Both the position numbers and the translations under genes were made by a program. 64,000 nucleotides of DNA from Lysobacter capsici. Its GTDB lineage: Bacteria > Pseudomonadota > Gammaproteobacteria > Xanthomonadales > Xanthomonadaceae. Under the pieces are notes generated by a model. The model was not told the origin of the DNA. It worked only from the letters and a program-made list of their open reading frames with translations, and did no database searches. The DNA lies in the NCBI RefSeq assembly GCF_018732085.1, contig NZ_CP076103.1, positions 5,828,001-5,892,000 on the forward strand. Direction: 5' to 3'. This document shows positions 8,405-17,446 of this stretch, one piece after another (the first letter of the stretch is position 1; every line of letters begins with the position of its first letter).

Positions 8405-8569
8405 ATGGCTTCCAAGCGCGACAAGATCCGCCTGATCTCGACGGCGAACACCGGTCACTTCTACACGACCGACAAGAACAAGAAGAACACCCCGGCGAAG
8501 ATGGAGGTCAAGAAGTACGACCCCGTCGTCCGCAAGCACGTGATCTACAAGGAAGGCAAGATCAAGTGA
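8405..8569 (+). CDS. rpmG: 50S ribosomal protein L33
   Basis: 54 residues. It has the L33 hallmarks IRLISTANTGHFYTTDKNKK and KKYDPVVRKHVIYKE. It lacks the two zinc-binding cysteine pairs, so it is the zinc-independent form. AGGAGG at 8391-8396 begins inside the rpmB stop codon and lies 8 bases before the ATG. A hairpin starts at its own stop codon. Confidence 0.98.
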   Translation: MASKRDKIRLISTANTGHFYTTDKNKKNTPAKMEVKKYDPVVRKHVIYKEGKIK

Positions 8570-8615
8570 AGCAATGGCGCGTTCGGGCATAGCGCGAACG
8601 CCTTTGCCATTGCTT
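8569..8615 (+). terminator. Nested hairpin after rpmG
   Basis: The outer arms AAGCAATGGC (8569-8578) and GCCATTGCTT (8606-8615) enclose a second stem, GCGTTCG/CGAACGC (8579-8585 and 8595-8601). There is no long T-run, so it may serve in mRNA end processing as much as termination. Confidence 0.6.
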
Positions 8616-8654
8616 CATCCCCGCGAAAGCGGGGATCCAGCGCCTTCAGAAGCG

Positions 8655-8682
8655 AACCCGCCTACATGGCGGGTTTTCTTTT
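8655..8682 (+). terminator. Rho-independent terminator
   Basis: AACCCGCC (8655-8662) pairs with GGCGGGTT (8668-8675) across a 5-base loop and is followed by TTCTTTT. It is a standard intrinsic terminator closing the rpmB-rpmG unit. Confidence 0.8.
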
Positions 8683-9016
8683 GGGCGAAGGTTTTTCTCT
8701 GGTTCGATGCGCTCAGAGTCAATGCGCAGACACCCGCATGACGGAGCGGACATGCGCGACCCATGCCCACGTTGAATAGAGGGCGAGCGCCCGTCGCGAG
8801 TTCGAAGTCGGATCGAAACGGCAGCGCGGGGGATTTGCCTTTGGCGCACGCACGCAGCGCAAGAGCAATCGGCCACTAATTTTTCGTGGGCCGGCGATGA
8901 AAGTCACTGGATTCCCGCGTTCGCGGGAATGACGAGGCTGGGGAGCCGACGCGCCTCGTGCTTCCTCTCGCCTGCTTCCTCTCGCCTGTTTCCTGTTTCC
9001 TGTTGCCTGTTTCCCG

Positions 9017-9093
9017 CTTCCCCCTTCCCGTTTCCCCCTTCCCGTTTCCCCCTTCCCGTTTCCCCCTTCCCGTTTCCCCCTTCCCGTTTCCCG
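9017..9093. repeat. 14-bp polypyrimidine tandem array
   Basis: About five head-to-tail copies of TTTCCCCCTTCCCG occupy 9017-9093, after a looser run of CTGTTTC units from about 8985. One strand is almost pure pyrimidine and the other pure purine with G-runs. Confidence 0.9.
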
Positions 9094-9251
9094 TTTCGTG
9101 ATTTTCCGAAGCGACAACACCAAAAATTCAAGCAACCCCTCACGACCGTCATCCCCGCGAACGCGGGGATCCAGCGACTTTGCCCTTGCGCCCCAACAAC
9201 AAGCCCGCCAATCGGCGGGCCTGTCGTCGCAACAAAACACACCAAGCCAAC

Positions 9252-10496
9252 TCAGGGAATCACACCGCCGAAGTAGGTCGACACCTGCGGCCAGATCAGC
9301 GAAATCTTCGCGCCCGAATTGAAGCAGCCGCCGAAGTGATGCAGCGCCAGCACCTTGCCGCTGGAACGCGCGAGCACCGGCGAACCCGAGCTGCCGCCCT
9401 CGGTGTCGCAGTAGTAGCCCACATCGCTGTTGGCCGCGTTGCCGGTCACGCTCGGCGCATCGACGCGGCATTTGCCGCCGCTGTTCTGGGTGTCGGCGAC
9501 GCTGAGCTCCTTCATGCGACCACCGGGATGCCCGGCGATGAAGATGCCTTCATTGGCCACCGCCGCGCGCGGATCCAGGCCGAGAAAACCGAAGCTGGAA
9601 ATGTTGGCGAAGTTCTTCACCGTGAACAGCGTGTAGTCCAGGGTGGTGTCGGTCTTGAGCATCTGGTCGCCCGCGACCTTGGTCACCGTCGCCTGCGCGC
9701 CGGTGCAGGTGCTGCGCTGGTAGTTGAACCAGAATTCCGCGCCGGTCACGCCCGCGGCGGTGCTGATGCAATGGTTGTTGGTGAACATGCGGTTGCTCGA
9801 ACTCACCCGCCATGCGGTGCACAGGCTGCCGCCGCTCATCACCGCGCGCGCGACCGGCTTGGAGCCGTTGAACGCCTGCGTATCGCTGGTCGCATAGCAG
9901 GCCGCGGCCTGCTTGTTGTCGGTGCCGCAGATCGACTTGCCGCCGACCGGGGTGCCCAGCAGTCCTTCGTTCTGCAACTGCGGCAGCATGTCCTCCGGAT
10001 AGCCTTCCAGATAACGCGACACCTTCACCCCATGGCCGGCCCGCCACGGCTCGCGCGCCGTGCCGACCAGGCGCAGCACCGCGACCGGGCCGGAGATCGA
10101 CATCGCCGAGAAACTGGTCTTGCCGTCCTGGCCGAGATCGGCGGCGACGGTATGCGGATCGAGCTGCTGCGCGCTGTAGCGATAGACCTCGCGGCCGTCG
10201 GGACTGGCGACTTCCAAGGTCACGCCCGCGGGCAGTGAGAAATGATCGAAATGCACCTTGATGAAGGACGCATCCGGGGTGCGGATCTCGACCTGCTTGC
10301 GGCCGGCGTCGACGCCGGCGCGGCCGACCCGGCCGGGCTGCTCGCCCAGTTGCAGATCGATGCTGCGCTGGTCGGCGATCTTCAACGGCACGGGCGCGCC
10401 CGGTTCGGTCTGCGCGACGGCGGTGGCCGGCAGCGCCAGACACAAGGCGCTGGCCAGCAGCGCGGGCATCAACAACTTCGACGGTCCATGGTTCAT
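9252..10496 (-). CDS. Secreted trypsin-fold serine endopeptidase (Lys-C-like, family S1)
   Basis: 414 residues. A signal peptide occupies roughly residues 1-29, ending ATAVAQ, and a region that may include a propeptide runs to about 190. The catalytic triad can be assigned as H242 (TNNHC), D287 (TTLDYTL) and S370 (GGSSGSP). D364 lies six residues before S370, the position of the trypsin-type specificity aspartate, so cleavage after Lys or Arg is expected. Several cysteines suggest disulfides in the exported enzyme. The reverse-strand ATG at 10494-10496 follows an AGGAGGGAA ribosome binding site. Lysobacter secretes such lysyl endopeptidases. Exact Lys versus Arg preference is inferred. Confidence 0.9.
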   Translation of the reverse strand: MNHGPSKLLMPALLASALCLALPATAVAQTEPGAPVPLKIADQRSIDLQLGEQPGRVGRAGVDAGRKQVEIRTPDASFIKVHFDHFSLPAGVTLEVASPDGREVYRYSAQQLDPHTVAADLGQDGKTSFSAMSISGPVAVLRLVGTAREPWRAGHGVKVSRYLEGYPEDMLPQLQNEGLLGTPVGGKSICGTDNKQAAACYATSDTQAFNGSKPVARAVMSGGSLCTAWRVSSSNRMFTNNHCISTAAGVTGAEFWFNYQRSTCTGAQATVTKVAGDQMLKTDTTLDYTLFTVKNFANISSFGFLGLDPRAAVANEGIFIAGHPGGRMKELSVADTQNSGGKCRVDAPSVTGNAANSDVGYYCDTEGGSSGSPVLARSSGKVLALHHFGGCFNSGAKISLIWPQVSTYFGGVIP

Positions 10497-10826
10497 TCGC
10501 TGTTCCCTCCTGGGATCGAGACGGCGCGATCGGCCATCGGACCAACGCGCGCGCGTCCGCGCGCCGCATCTGCGGCGACGACGGGCGTGGCGATGGCTGC
10601 GCCGGAGTTTGGGTTGAGGTGATGCGCGCGAGAGCCGAGGGTTCTGCGCGCGCGGCCGACACTGGCAAATGCCCGCCGGGCAAACCGTGACCGCAGTGGG
10701 TTCCGCGCCGCGGCGGTGTGGAAGCTTGATCGGCCGCTCAGCGCGATTGTGCGGGGCGTGTGCGAAGTTCAGGCGGGGCGCGGGCCGATGGCGCGGGGCA
10801 GCAAACGGCTGCGCGCGGGGCCGTGT

Positions 10827-10923
10827 GCCCTCATCCGCCCTGCGGGCACCTTCTCCCGCAAGCGGGAGAAGGAAGCGGCGAAGAGCCCCTCTCCCGTTTA
10901 CGGGAGAGGGGTTGGGGTGAGGG
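10827..10923. repeat. Family D paired hairpin repeat
   Basis: Two hairpins, CTTCTCCCGCAAGCGGGAGAAG and CCCTCTCCCGTTTACGGGAGAGGG, are framed by CCCTCATCCG and GGGGTGAGGG. The same composite lies at 28909-29025, and a single-hairpin form at 51493-51533. It fills part of the 521-bp gap between the protease and kinase genes. Nothing else was recognised there. Confidence 0.85.
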
Positions 10924-11017
10924 CCGCACCTGCATCGAAAGTCGAATCCCCACCCAAACCCGAGCCAATCGCCGAGGCCGTACACTCCACGCCACTCGTC
11001 CTCGCGAATCCGCGCCC

Positions 11018-14000
11018 TTGATCCCAGGCTGGATCCTGCTGCTGGTATCGGCCGGTTACGTCGGCCTGCTGTTCGCGGTTGCCTACTACGGCGACCAGCG
11101 CGAACGCACGCCGCGCGCGCGCTGGCTGCGCACCGCGGTCTATTCGCTGGCACTCGCGGTGTACTGCTCCTCGTGGACCTTCTACGGCGCGGTCGGCACC
11201 GCCGCGCGCACCGGGCTGGGCTTCCTGCCGATCTACCTCGGCCCGCTGCTGATGCTGGCCTTCGGCTGGCGCATCCTCGAACGCCTGGTGCTGATCTCCG
11301 GCGAACAGCGCATCGTCTCGATCGCCGACTTCCTGTCCTCACGCTACGGCCGCGCGCCGGGCCTGGCCGCGCTGGTCGCGACGGTCGCGCTGACCGCAGC
11401 GGTGCCCTACGTCGCGCTGCAGTTCAAGGCCGTGGCGATGAGCGTGGAGGTGCTGGCCGGGGTGCCGTCCGACAGCGGCCTGCTCGCCGACCCGGCGTTC
11501 TACGTGGCGATGATGCTGGCGGTGTTCGCGATCCTGTTCGGCACCCGCCGCGTGGATGCGACCGAGCACCACCACGGCATGGTCCTGGCGGTCGCGCTGG
11601 AGTCGCTGGTCAAGCTGGTCGCGTTCGTCGCCATCGGCGTGTTCGCGCTGATCCACCTGCCCGGCCTGGGCAGTTACCCCGAACGGGTCGAACAGGCCGC
11701 GCGCGTGGTGATGCAACCTGGCCTGCCGGCCGGTTTCATCACCCAGACCCTGCTCGCGTTCACCGCGATCGTGTGCCTGCCGCGCCAGTTCCACGTCGCC
11801 GTGGTCGAATGCCAGGACCCCAACGACCTGCGTTCGGCGCGCTGGCTGTTCGGCGGCTATCTGATCCTGATCAGCCTGCTGGTGGTGCCGATCACCCTGA
11901 CCGGCCAGGCCGTGCTCGGCGGAAGCGGCGTATCGCCGGATACCTACGTGCTCGCGCTGCCGTTGCAGTTCGACCAGCGCGCGCTGGCGTTGATGGTTTA
12001 CATCGGCGGCTTCTCGGCCGCGACCGGCATGGTCATCGTGTCTTCGGTGGCGCTGTCGACCATGGTCAGCAACGACCTGGTCATGCCGTTGTTGCTGCGC
12101 ACCGGCGCGCTGCACGAAGGCGCGCCGCACCAGAGCCCCGGCATCGATCGCCAGGTGCTGTGGGTGCGCCGGGTCACCATCGTGCTGCTGGCCTTGATGG
12201 CCTACACTTATCACCGCGGTTCGCTCGGCGCGAACGGTCTGGCCCAGCACGGCCTGCTCGCGTTCGCCGCGGTCGCGCAGTTCGCGCCAGCGTTGATCGG
12301 CGGCCTGTACTGGCGTGGTGCGAGCCGCGCCGGCGCGTTCACTGGCCTGTTCGCCGGCACCGTGGTGTGGACCTACACCCTGCTGCTGCCGGCGCTCGCG
12401 CGCGGCGGCTGGATCGCCGATCACTGGCTCGCGACCGGCCCGCTCGGCATCACTTGGCTGCGGCCGGAGCAATTGTTCGGCCTGGTCGGCTGGGACGCGC
12501 TGACCCACGGCACGTTCTGGTCGCTGCTGGTGAACATCGGCGCGTTCCTGTTCGTCTCGGTGCGGCAACGCCCGCGCCTGCAGGACCAACTGCTGGCCGC
12601 GCCGTTCCTCGACCCCTACGTGCGCCGTCCCGCGCTCGGCCCCGGCGGCTGGGCCGGCAGCGTGCGCGGCGGCGAACTGCTGGCGCTGGCCGAACGCATC
12701 GTCGGCGAGCGCCACGCGCGGCGCGCGTTCGAGGACTACGCGCGCCAGCAAGGCCGCGACTGGCAACCCGAGCAACCGGCCGACCGCGCGCTGGCGCAAT
12801 TCACCGAACGCCTGCTCGCCGCGGCGATCGGCGCGGCGTCCGCGCGCCTGACCCTGACCAGCGCGCTGCGCGGTTCGGGCATGGAACTGGGCGAAGTGGT
12901 CGCGCTGCTCGACGAAGCCAACCAGGAACTGCGTTTCAATCGCCAGGTGCTGTCGACCACGCTGGAAAACATCAGCCAGGGCGTCAGCGTGGTCGATCCG
13001 GCGATGCGCCTGGTCGCGTGGAACCGCCGCTATCAGGAACTGTTCGATTACCCCGACGGCATGCTCTACGTCGGCCGCCCGGTCAGCGACCTGATCCGCT
13101 GGAACGCCGAGCGCGGCGAAATGGGCCCGGGCCCCTACGACGACTACAGCCTCGACGAAACCCGCATCGACGAAATCGTGCGCCGCCGCCTCGCCCATCT
13201 GCGCGCGGGCGCGCCGCACGTGTTCGAGCGCGTGCGCGCGAACGGCCAGGTGATCGAGATGGTCGGGCGGCCGCTGATCGGCGGCGGCTATGTGACCAGC
13301 TACAGCGACGTCACCGACTACAAGCGCGCCGAACAGGCGCTGCGCGAAGCCAACGAAAACCTCGAGCAACGCGTCGAACAGCGCACCCAGGAAGCCGAAT
13401 CGGCGCAGCAGTCCAAGACCCGCTTTCTCGCCGCGGTCAGCCACGACGTGCTGCAGCCGCTCAACGCCGCGCGCCTGTTCACCACCGCGCTGCGCGAAAG
13501 CGACGATGTCCACGAGCAACGCCGCCTGGCCGAACGCGTCGACGCTTCGTTGCGCGCGGCCGAGGACCTGCTCGACGGCCTGCTCGATATCTCGCGCCTG
13601 GACGCCGGCGCGCTGCGCCCGGAACTCGACGACCTGGACGCCGGCGAACTGCTGCGCGAACTCGCCGCGCAATACGCGCCCAGCGCCGCCGGCCGCGGCC
13701 TGCACCTGCGCGTGCGGGTGCCGCCGATGCCGCTGTCGATCCGCAGCGACCGCCGCCTGTTGCGCCGCGCGTTGCAGAACTTCCTCGCCAACGCGCTGCG
13801 CTACACCCGCGAAGGCGGCGTGCTGATGGCGGCGCGCGCGCGGCCGCAGTCGCGCCAGATCGAATTGCAGGTGTGGGACACCGGCCCGGGCATCCCCGAG
13901 CATCACCTGGAACAGATCTTCGACGAGTTCCGCCGCTTCGACCAACCCGGCAGCGGCGGCGAACGCGGCCTCGGCCTGGGCCTGTCGATCTGCCAGCGCA

Positions 14001-14515
14001 TCTCGCGCACCCTGGATCATCCGCTGCGGGTGCGTTCGCAGATCGGCCGCGGCAGCGTGTTCTCGATCGCGGTGCCGCTCGGCGAGGCGCTGCGCGAGCT
14101 GCCGCCGCCGGAAGCCGCCTCGCCGACGCTCGGCGATTCGCTGGCCGGGCTGCGCGTGCTGTGCATCGACAACGATCGCGAAATCCTCGACGGCATGCGC
14201 GCCCTGCTCGACCGCTGGGGCGCGACCGCGCTACTGGCGGCGACCGTGGACGATGCGCTGGCGCTGCTCGATCAATCGCCCGACGTGGCCCTGGTCGACT
14301 ACCACCTGCACGACCGTCTCGACGGCCTGGCGACCATCGACGTGCTGCGCGAACGCATCGGCAGCGCATTACCGGCCGCGCTGTTGACCGGCGACGGCAG
14401 CGACGCGCTCAAGCATGCCGCGCGCGAGCACGGTTGCCGGGTGTTGACCAAACCGATCAAGCCGGCCTCGCTGCGGGCGTTTCTGGCGGCGCAGCGGTCG
14501 AGCCCGCGTGCCTGA
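11018..14515 (+). CDS. Hybrid sensor histidine kinase with SLC5 (Na+/solute symporter-like) N-terminus, CrbS type
   Basis: 1165 residues from the TTG at 11018. The start is uncertain, as no ATG or clear ribosome binding site is near. Residues 1 to about 530 form a 12-13 helix SLC5/PutP-like membrane domain. A PAS-type domain follows near 640-760, then a coiled coil. The histidine kinase core has phospho-accepting H809 (AVSHDVLQPLN), an N-box NFLANALRY, and G-boxes DTGPGIP and GLGLGL. The C-terminal receiver has D1094 (LVDYHLHD). This order is that of the CrbS/MxtR kinases, which sense acetate-related signals and act through a LuxR-type partner on acs. Here such a regulator and acs lie 3-4 kb downstream, which supports that role. 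Confidence 0.88.
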   Translation: MIPGWILLLVSAGYVGLLFAVAYYGDQRERTPRARWLRTAVYSLALAVYCSSWTFYGAVGTAARTGLGFLPIYLGPLLMLAFGWRILERLVLISGEQRIVSIADFLSSRYGRAPGLAALVATVALTAAVPYVALQFKAVAMSVEVLAGVPSDSGLLADPAFYVAMMLAVFAILFGTRRVDATEHHHGMVLAVALESLVKLVAFVAIGVFALIHLPGLGSYPERVEQAARVVMQPGLPAGFITQTLLAFTAIVCLPRQFHVAVVECQDPNDLRSARWLFGGYLILISLLVVPITLTGQAVLGGSGVSPDTYVLALPLQFDQRALALMVYIGGFSAATGMVIVSSVALSTMVSNDLVMPLLLRTGALHEGAPHQSPGIDRQVLWVRRVTIVLLALMAYTYHRGSLGANGLAQHGLLAFAAVAQFAPALIGGLYWRGASRAGAFTGLFAGTVVWTYTLLLPALARGGWIADHWLATGPLGITWLRPEQLFGLVGWDALTHGTFWSLLVNIGAFLFVSVRQRPRLQDQLLAAPFLDPYVRRPALGPGGWAGSVRGGELLALAERIVGERHARRAFEDYARQQGRDWQPEQPADRALAQFTERLLAAAIGAASARLTLTSALRGSGMELGEVVALLDEANQELRFNRQVLSTTLENISQGVSVVDPAMRLVAWNRRYQELFDYPDGMLYVGRPVSDLIRWNAERGEMGPGPYDDYSLDETRIDEIVRRRLAHLRAGAPHVFERVRANGQVIEMVGRPLIGGGYVTSYSDVTDYKRAEQALREANENLEQRVEQRTQEAESAQQSKTRFLAAVSHDVLQPLNAARLFTTALRESDDVHEQRRLAERVDASLRAAEDLLDGLLDISRLDAGALRPELDDLDAGELLRELAAQYAPSAAGRGLHLRVRVPPMPLSIRSDRRLLRRALQNFLANALRYTREGGVLMAARARPQSRQIELQVWDTGPGIPEHHLEQIFDEFRRFDQPGSGGERGLGLGLSICQRISRTLDHPLRVRSQIGRGSVFSIAVPLGEALRELPPPEAASPTLGDSLAGLRVLCIDNDREILDGMRALLDRWGATALLAATVDDALALLDQSPDVALVDYHLHDRLDGLATIDVLRERIGSALPAALLTGDGSDALKHAAREHGCRVLTKPIKPASLRAFLAAQRSSPRA

Positions 14516-14711
14516 TACCCGGCGCCGATGCGGCCGTCCGGGCCGTCGCTCGCCGCGGCGTACGGGATAAAACTTCGTTGCTTCCGTGATGCCCGACACA
14601 CTAAGCTTGCCGGGCCCGCACCTATCCAAGGACGCGATAGCGGGCCGGGCGTGGGGAACGTCCGCCAGCGTCTCATCACAGACGTCATCGAATCGAACAA
14701 GGGGATACCTC

Positions 14712-15587
14712 ATGCGGAAGCGCCTGCTTTCCGTCCTGACCGCGCTCGCGCTGGTCGGCACCCTCGCGCCCGCCGCCGCCCAGGACACCGGCGCGCAGGC
14801 GCTGGCCAATCTGGCCTGGCAGGTCGGACCGACCAACGGCAAGATCGCCGACAAGGCCAGCATCCGCGTGCCCGAGGGCTACGCGTTCCTGGATGCCGCG
14901 AGCACCCGCAAGCTCAACGAAATCCTGCACAACCCGCCCACCGGCACCGACGAGTACACCCTCGCGCCGAAGGACATGAACTGGTTTTCGTTCTTCCACT
15001 ACAGCGACATCGGCTACGTGAAGGACGAAGAGTCGCTCGACGCCGACGCGATCCTCGACTCGATCCGCGAAGGCACCGAGGAAGGCAACGAGGAACGCCG
15101 CAAGCGCGGCTGGGAAACCATGAAGATCGAGGGCTGGAGCTTCAAGCCCCAGTACGACAAGTCCACCCATAACCTCGAATGGGCGGTGCTCGCCTCCAGC
15201 GAAGGTTCGACCGAGAAGTTCGCCAACTACAACACCCGCCTGCTCGGCCGCCACGGCGTCACCGAGGTGATCCTGGTCGCCGACCAGACCGACCTGGACG
15301 GCGCGATCGGCCAGTTCAAGCAATTGGTGCCGGGCTATACCTTCAACGACGGCGAGAAGTACAGCGAGTTCAAGCCCGGCGATCACGTCGCCGAGTTCGG
15401 CCTGGCCGCGCTGATCACCGGCGGCGCGGCCGCGGTGGCGAGCAAGAAGGGCGTGTTCGCCGCGATCGGCCTGTTCCTGGTCAAGGCGTGGAAGCTGGTG
15501 CTGGTCGGCTTCGTCGCGATCGGCACCGCGATCGGCAAGCTGTTCGGCCGCAACAAGGACAAGCCGAAAGACGACGCACAGGAATGA
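14712..15587 (+). CDS. DUF2167 family membrane-anchored protein
   Basis: 291 residues. It has a signal peptide (residues 1-23, ending PAAAQD), a large periplasmic domain, and a hydrophobic pair near 235-275 (LAALITGGAAAVASKK and IGLFLVKAWKLVLVGFVAIG). A short charged cytoplasmic tail follows, rich in Lys and Asp. The sequence AWQVGPTNGKIADKASIRVPEGY and the DMNWFSFFHYSDIGYVKDEE block mark the DUF2167 family, whose function is unknown. The ATG at 14712 follows AAGGGGA. It overlaps the next gene by four bases (ATGA) and heads a three-gene coupled operon. Confidence 0.88.
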   Translation: MRKRLLSVLTALALVGTLAPAAAQDTGAQALANLAWQVGPTNGKIADKASIRVPEGYAFLDAASTRKLNEILHNPPTGTDEYTLAPKDMNWFSFFHYSDIGYVKDEESLDADAILDSIREGTEEGNEERRKRGWETMKIEGWSFKPQYDKSTHNLEWAVLASSEGSTEKFANYNTRLLGRHGVTEVILVADQTDLDGAIGQFKQLVPGYTFNDGEKYSEFKPGDHVAEFGLAALITGGAAAVASKKGVFAAIGLFLVKAWKLVLVGFVAIGTAIGKLFGRNKDKPKDDAQE

Positions 15588-16294
15588 ACCCCGCGCCGGT
15601 CGAGCTGCTGCTGGTGCTCGGCGTGGTCGGGTTCTACCTGCTCGATGCGCTGATGCTGCTGCACTACGACGAGATCGTCGTGGTGCGGCACGGCGATCGC
15701 TGGCGCGCATCGACCGGTTCGGGCACGCAGTGGCGCGGCCGCTACCTGTATCTGCCCGATCCGCTGCGGCCCGCGGCGCCGTTGTGGCGCTGCGGCTGGC
15801 TCGGCGATCCGGCGCAATCGCCCGCCGAGCACTGGGCCGGGCTGGATCATTTCGTCCAGGCGCTGCGCGGCTTCGGCGCGGCCTGCCGGTTGCTGTGGCT
15901 GTTGCTGCTGGTCGCGCTGCCGCTACTGCTGTGGCGGTTTCCGCATCCGCTGGCGATGCTGGCGCTGGCGGTGTCGATCTACACCACCGTGCTGGCGATG
16001 GGCCTGCGCATCTGGCGTTATCGGCGCGTGCTGGAACTTACCGGTCGACAAGCCGTGTCGCTGTCGTTCGAACTGCTGTGCTGCCCGCCGCATGCGCTCA
16101 ACGTGGTGCGCCGGTTGTGCGCGCGGCGCGGCCTGCACGGCAACGCCATCGACGCGGCGCGGCGTCTGCTGCCCGCGGCCGAGCGAAGCCGACTGGCCGA
16201 CGCCATCGCCGAGCGCGCCGACATGGCGATCGATTTTCATGGCGACGACGCCCGGCTCGTGGGCGCAAAACAACGACTGGAGCAACTGCGATGA
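15584..16294 (+). CDS. Membrane protein of unknown function in the DUF2167 operon
   Basis: 236 residues. One hydrophobic helix is at about 5-25 and a strong pair near 100-145 (LLWLLLLVALPLLLW and LALAVSIYTTVLAMGL). The C-terminal 90 residues are soluble, with a CCPPHALNVVRRLCARRGL segment and an Arg- and Ala-rich helical tail. It starts within the stop codon of the DUF2167 gene and ends within the start codon of the next, so all three are coupled. I recognise no family. The conserved-looking cysteines could be structural. Confidence 0.75.
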   Translation: MNPAPVELLLVLGVVGFYLLDALMLLHYDEIVVVRHGDRWRASTGSGTQWRGRYLYLPDPLRPAAPLWRCGWLGDPAQSPAEHWAGLDHFVQALRGFGAACRLLWLLLLVALPLLLWRFPHPLAMLALAVSIYTTVLAMGLRIWRYRRVLELTGRQAVSLSFELLCCPPHALNVVRRLCARRGLHGNAIDAARRLLPAAERSRLADAIAERADMAIDFHGDDARLVGAKQRLEQLR

Positions 16295-16608
16295 CCTCGA
16301 CCGAAGTGCTGGTGATCGTCGGCGGCGTGGCACTGGGCTATTGGCTGGTCGCGGTGGTGTGGCCGTTGCTGAGCGGCCGCGACCATGCATCGCCGACGTC
16401 GGCCGATGGCGAGCAGCCATGGCACGAAGTGCTCGGCGTGCCCACCAACGCCGACCGCGCGACCATCGACGCCGCGCATCAAAGCAAACGCGCCGAATAC
16501 CTGCCCGAACGCATCGCCCACCTGAGCGCGGACGCGCGCGCGCAGGCGCAGGGTCGCCGCATGCAGATCGACCGCGCGTATGCGCAGGCGATGCGGCAGT
16601 TCGGATAG
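16291..16608 (+). CDS. Membrane-anchored protein with degenerate J-like domain
   Basis: 105 residues. A single N-terminal helix (residues 6-28) is followed by a domain resembling DnaJ helices: WHEVLGVPTNADRATIDAAHQ, then KRAEYLPERI, then IDRAYAQAM. The HPD tripeptide that J-proteins need to stimulate Hsp70 is replaced around YLPER, so a canonical co-chaperone role is doubtful. It overlaps the preceding gene by four bases. It may recruit or mimic a chaperone at the membrane for the DUF2167 protein. That is inference. Confidence 0.72.
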   Translation: MTSTEVLVIVGGVALGYWLVAVVWPLLSGRDHASPTSADGEQPWHEVLGVPTNADRATIDAAHQSKRAEYLPERIAHLSADARAQAQGRRMQIDRAYAQAMRQFG

Positions 16609-16682
16609 AGGCGTAGGGCAATCCAGATTGAGCCGGCTCGACATGGACGCGATCCGCGGCGCTCCGGCTTCGACCGGCCGCC

Positions 16683-16688
16683 TATAAT
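16683..16688 (+). promoter_or_regulatory. Probable -10 element
   Basis: A perfect TATAAT lies 25 bases before the ATG at 16714. No clear -35 hexamer is visible at the usual distance. Confidence 0.45.
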
Positions 16689-16713
16689 CCCTCTCTCCCC
16701 GGAAGGAACCGCC

Positions 16714-17256
16714 ATGCGAAAGAACTGGATAGTGCTGCTGGCCCTGGCCGCCACACCGCTGTTGCTCGGCAGCGCGAATCCGCGGCAGATGCCCGTGGAA
16801 AAAGTCGCGGAAAAAGACGTAGAGCAGGTCGCCCAGCAGAGGGAAGGAAAAGGCGAAAAGCAGGCCGGCCCCGTCGTCGCCGAAGCGGTCCGCTTCGACG
16901 GCGTCTATCAAACCGAACAGTCGGATTATTTTTCCTATCTGCGCCTGTATCCGGACGGCACCGCGATCACCCTGTCCACGCGCGAACCACCGCAGGCATT
17001 GAACCATTGGTTCAACCGCAACTGCGTCGGGCTTCCGCGCGGCGCTTACACCGTCGAGTCGGGCCGCATCGAATTCACCGTGCAGGCCAAACGCGGCTCG
17101 GTCGAATACGCCGGCAAGCTGGGACACGACCGCATCGATTTTCATGTCCGCTCACTGATGAACGGCAGCGAATCCGATCTTAGCTACCGTTTCGTTCCGA
17201 TCGACTCGCTGAGCGAAGAACTGTCCGACGCCGTTCCCGACAGTTGCCGTCAGTAA
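16714..17256 (+). CDS. Exported protein of unknown function
   Basis: 180 residues. Residues 1-21 are a hydrophobic signal sequence (WIVLLALAATPLLLGSA). A charged, Lys/Glu/Gln-rich linker runs to about 50 and a compact domain follows with VRFDGVYQTEQSDYFSYLRLYPDG, TPW-like aromatics and two cysteines (CVGLP near 109 and the terminal DSCRQ). The YLRLYPDGT pattern resembles small beta-sandwich lipocalin-like domains, but I cannot assign a family. GGAAGGA lies 7 bases upstream, and a TATAAT box suggests its own promoter. Confidence 0.75.
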   Translation: MRKNWIVLLALAATPLLLGSANPRQMPVEKVAEKDVEQVAQQREGKGEKQAGPVVAEAVRFDGVYQTEQSDYFSYLRLYPDGTAITLSTREPPQALNHWFNRNCVGLPRGAYTVESGRIEFTVQAKRGSVEYAGKLGHDRIDFHVRSLMNGSESDLSYRFVPIDSLSEELSDAVPDSCRQ

Positions 17257-17446
17257 GCAGGCATTGAGGGTATCGACGTCCCACAACCGGCCTTCGTCCG
17301 CGTTACGCGTTCACGCATTTTCCTGCCGCACGCATGCGCGGTGCGGCGCCCGCATGCCGCAATCGACGCGGATATGCACGCCGTTTTCGAACACCATCAT
17401 TGTCGGCGCCTGCATTCGCGAGGGGCACCGTGCGCGACCTGTTGCC

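Larger units (their letters stand above)
8616..9251. other. Repeat-filled gap between rpmG and the protease gene
   Basis: This 636-bp gap contains three copies of the family C element (CCCGCGAA(C/A)GCGGG core) near 8616-8640, 8906-8934 and 9148-9177. It also holds the terminator at 8655-8682 and the pyrimidine array at 9017-9093. Open frames crossing it are made of repeats and do not look like genes. Confidence 0.7.

Noticed and set aside
8904..9276. Open frames on both strands over the pyrimidine array
   Set aside because: They translate a tandem repeat and a palindromic element; no ribosome binding site or family signal.
11339..14020. 893-codon antisense frame inside the hybrid kinase gene
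   Set aside because: Composition is Gln/Arg/Ala/Asp-rich without motifs; the plus strand carries kinase boxes in order.
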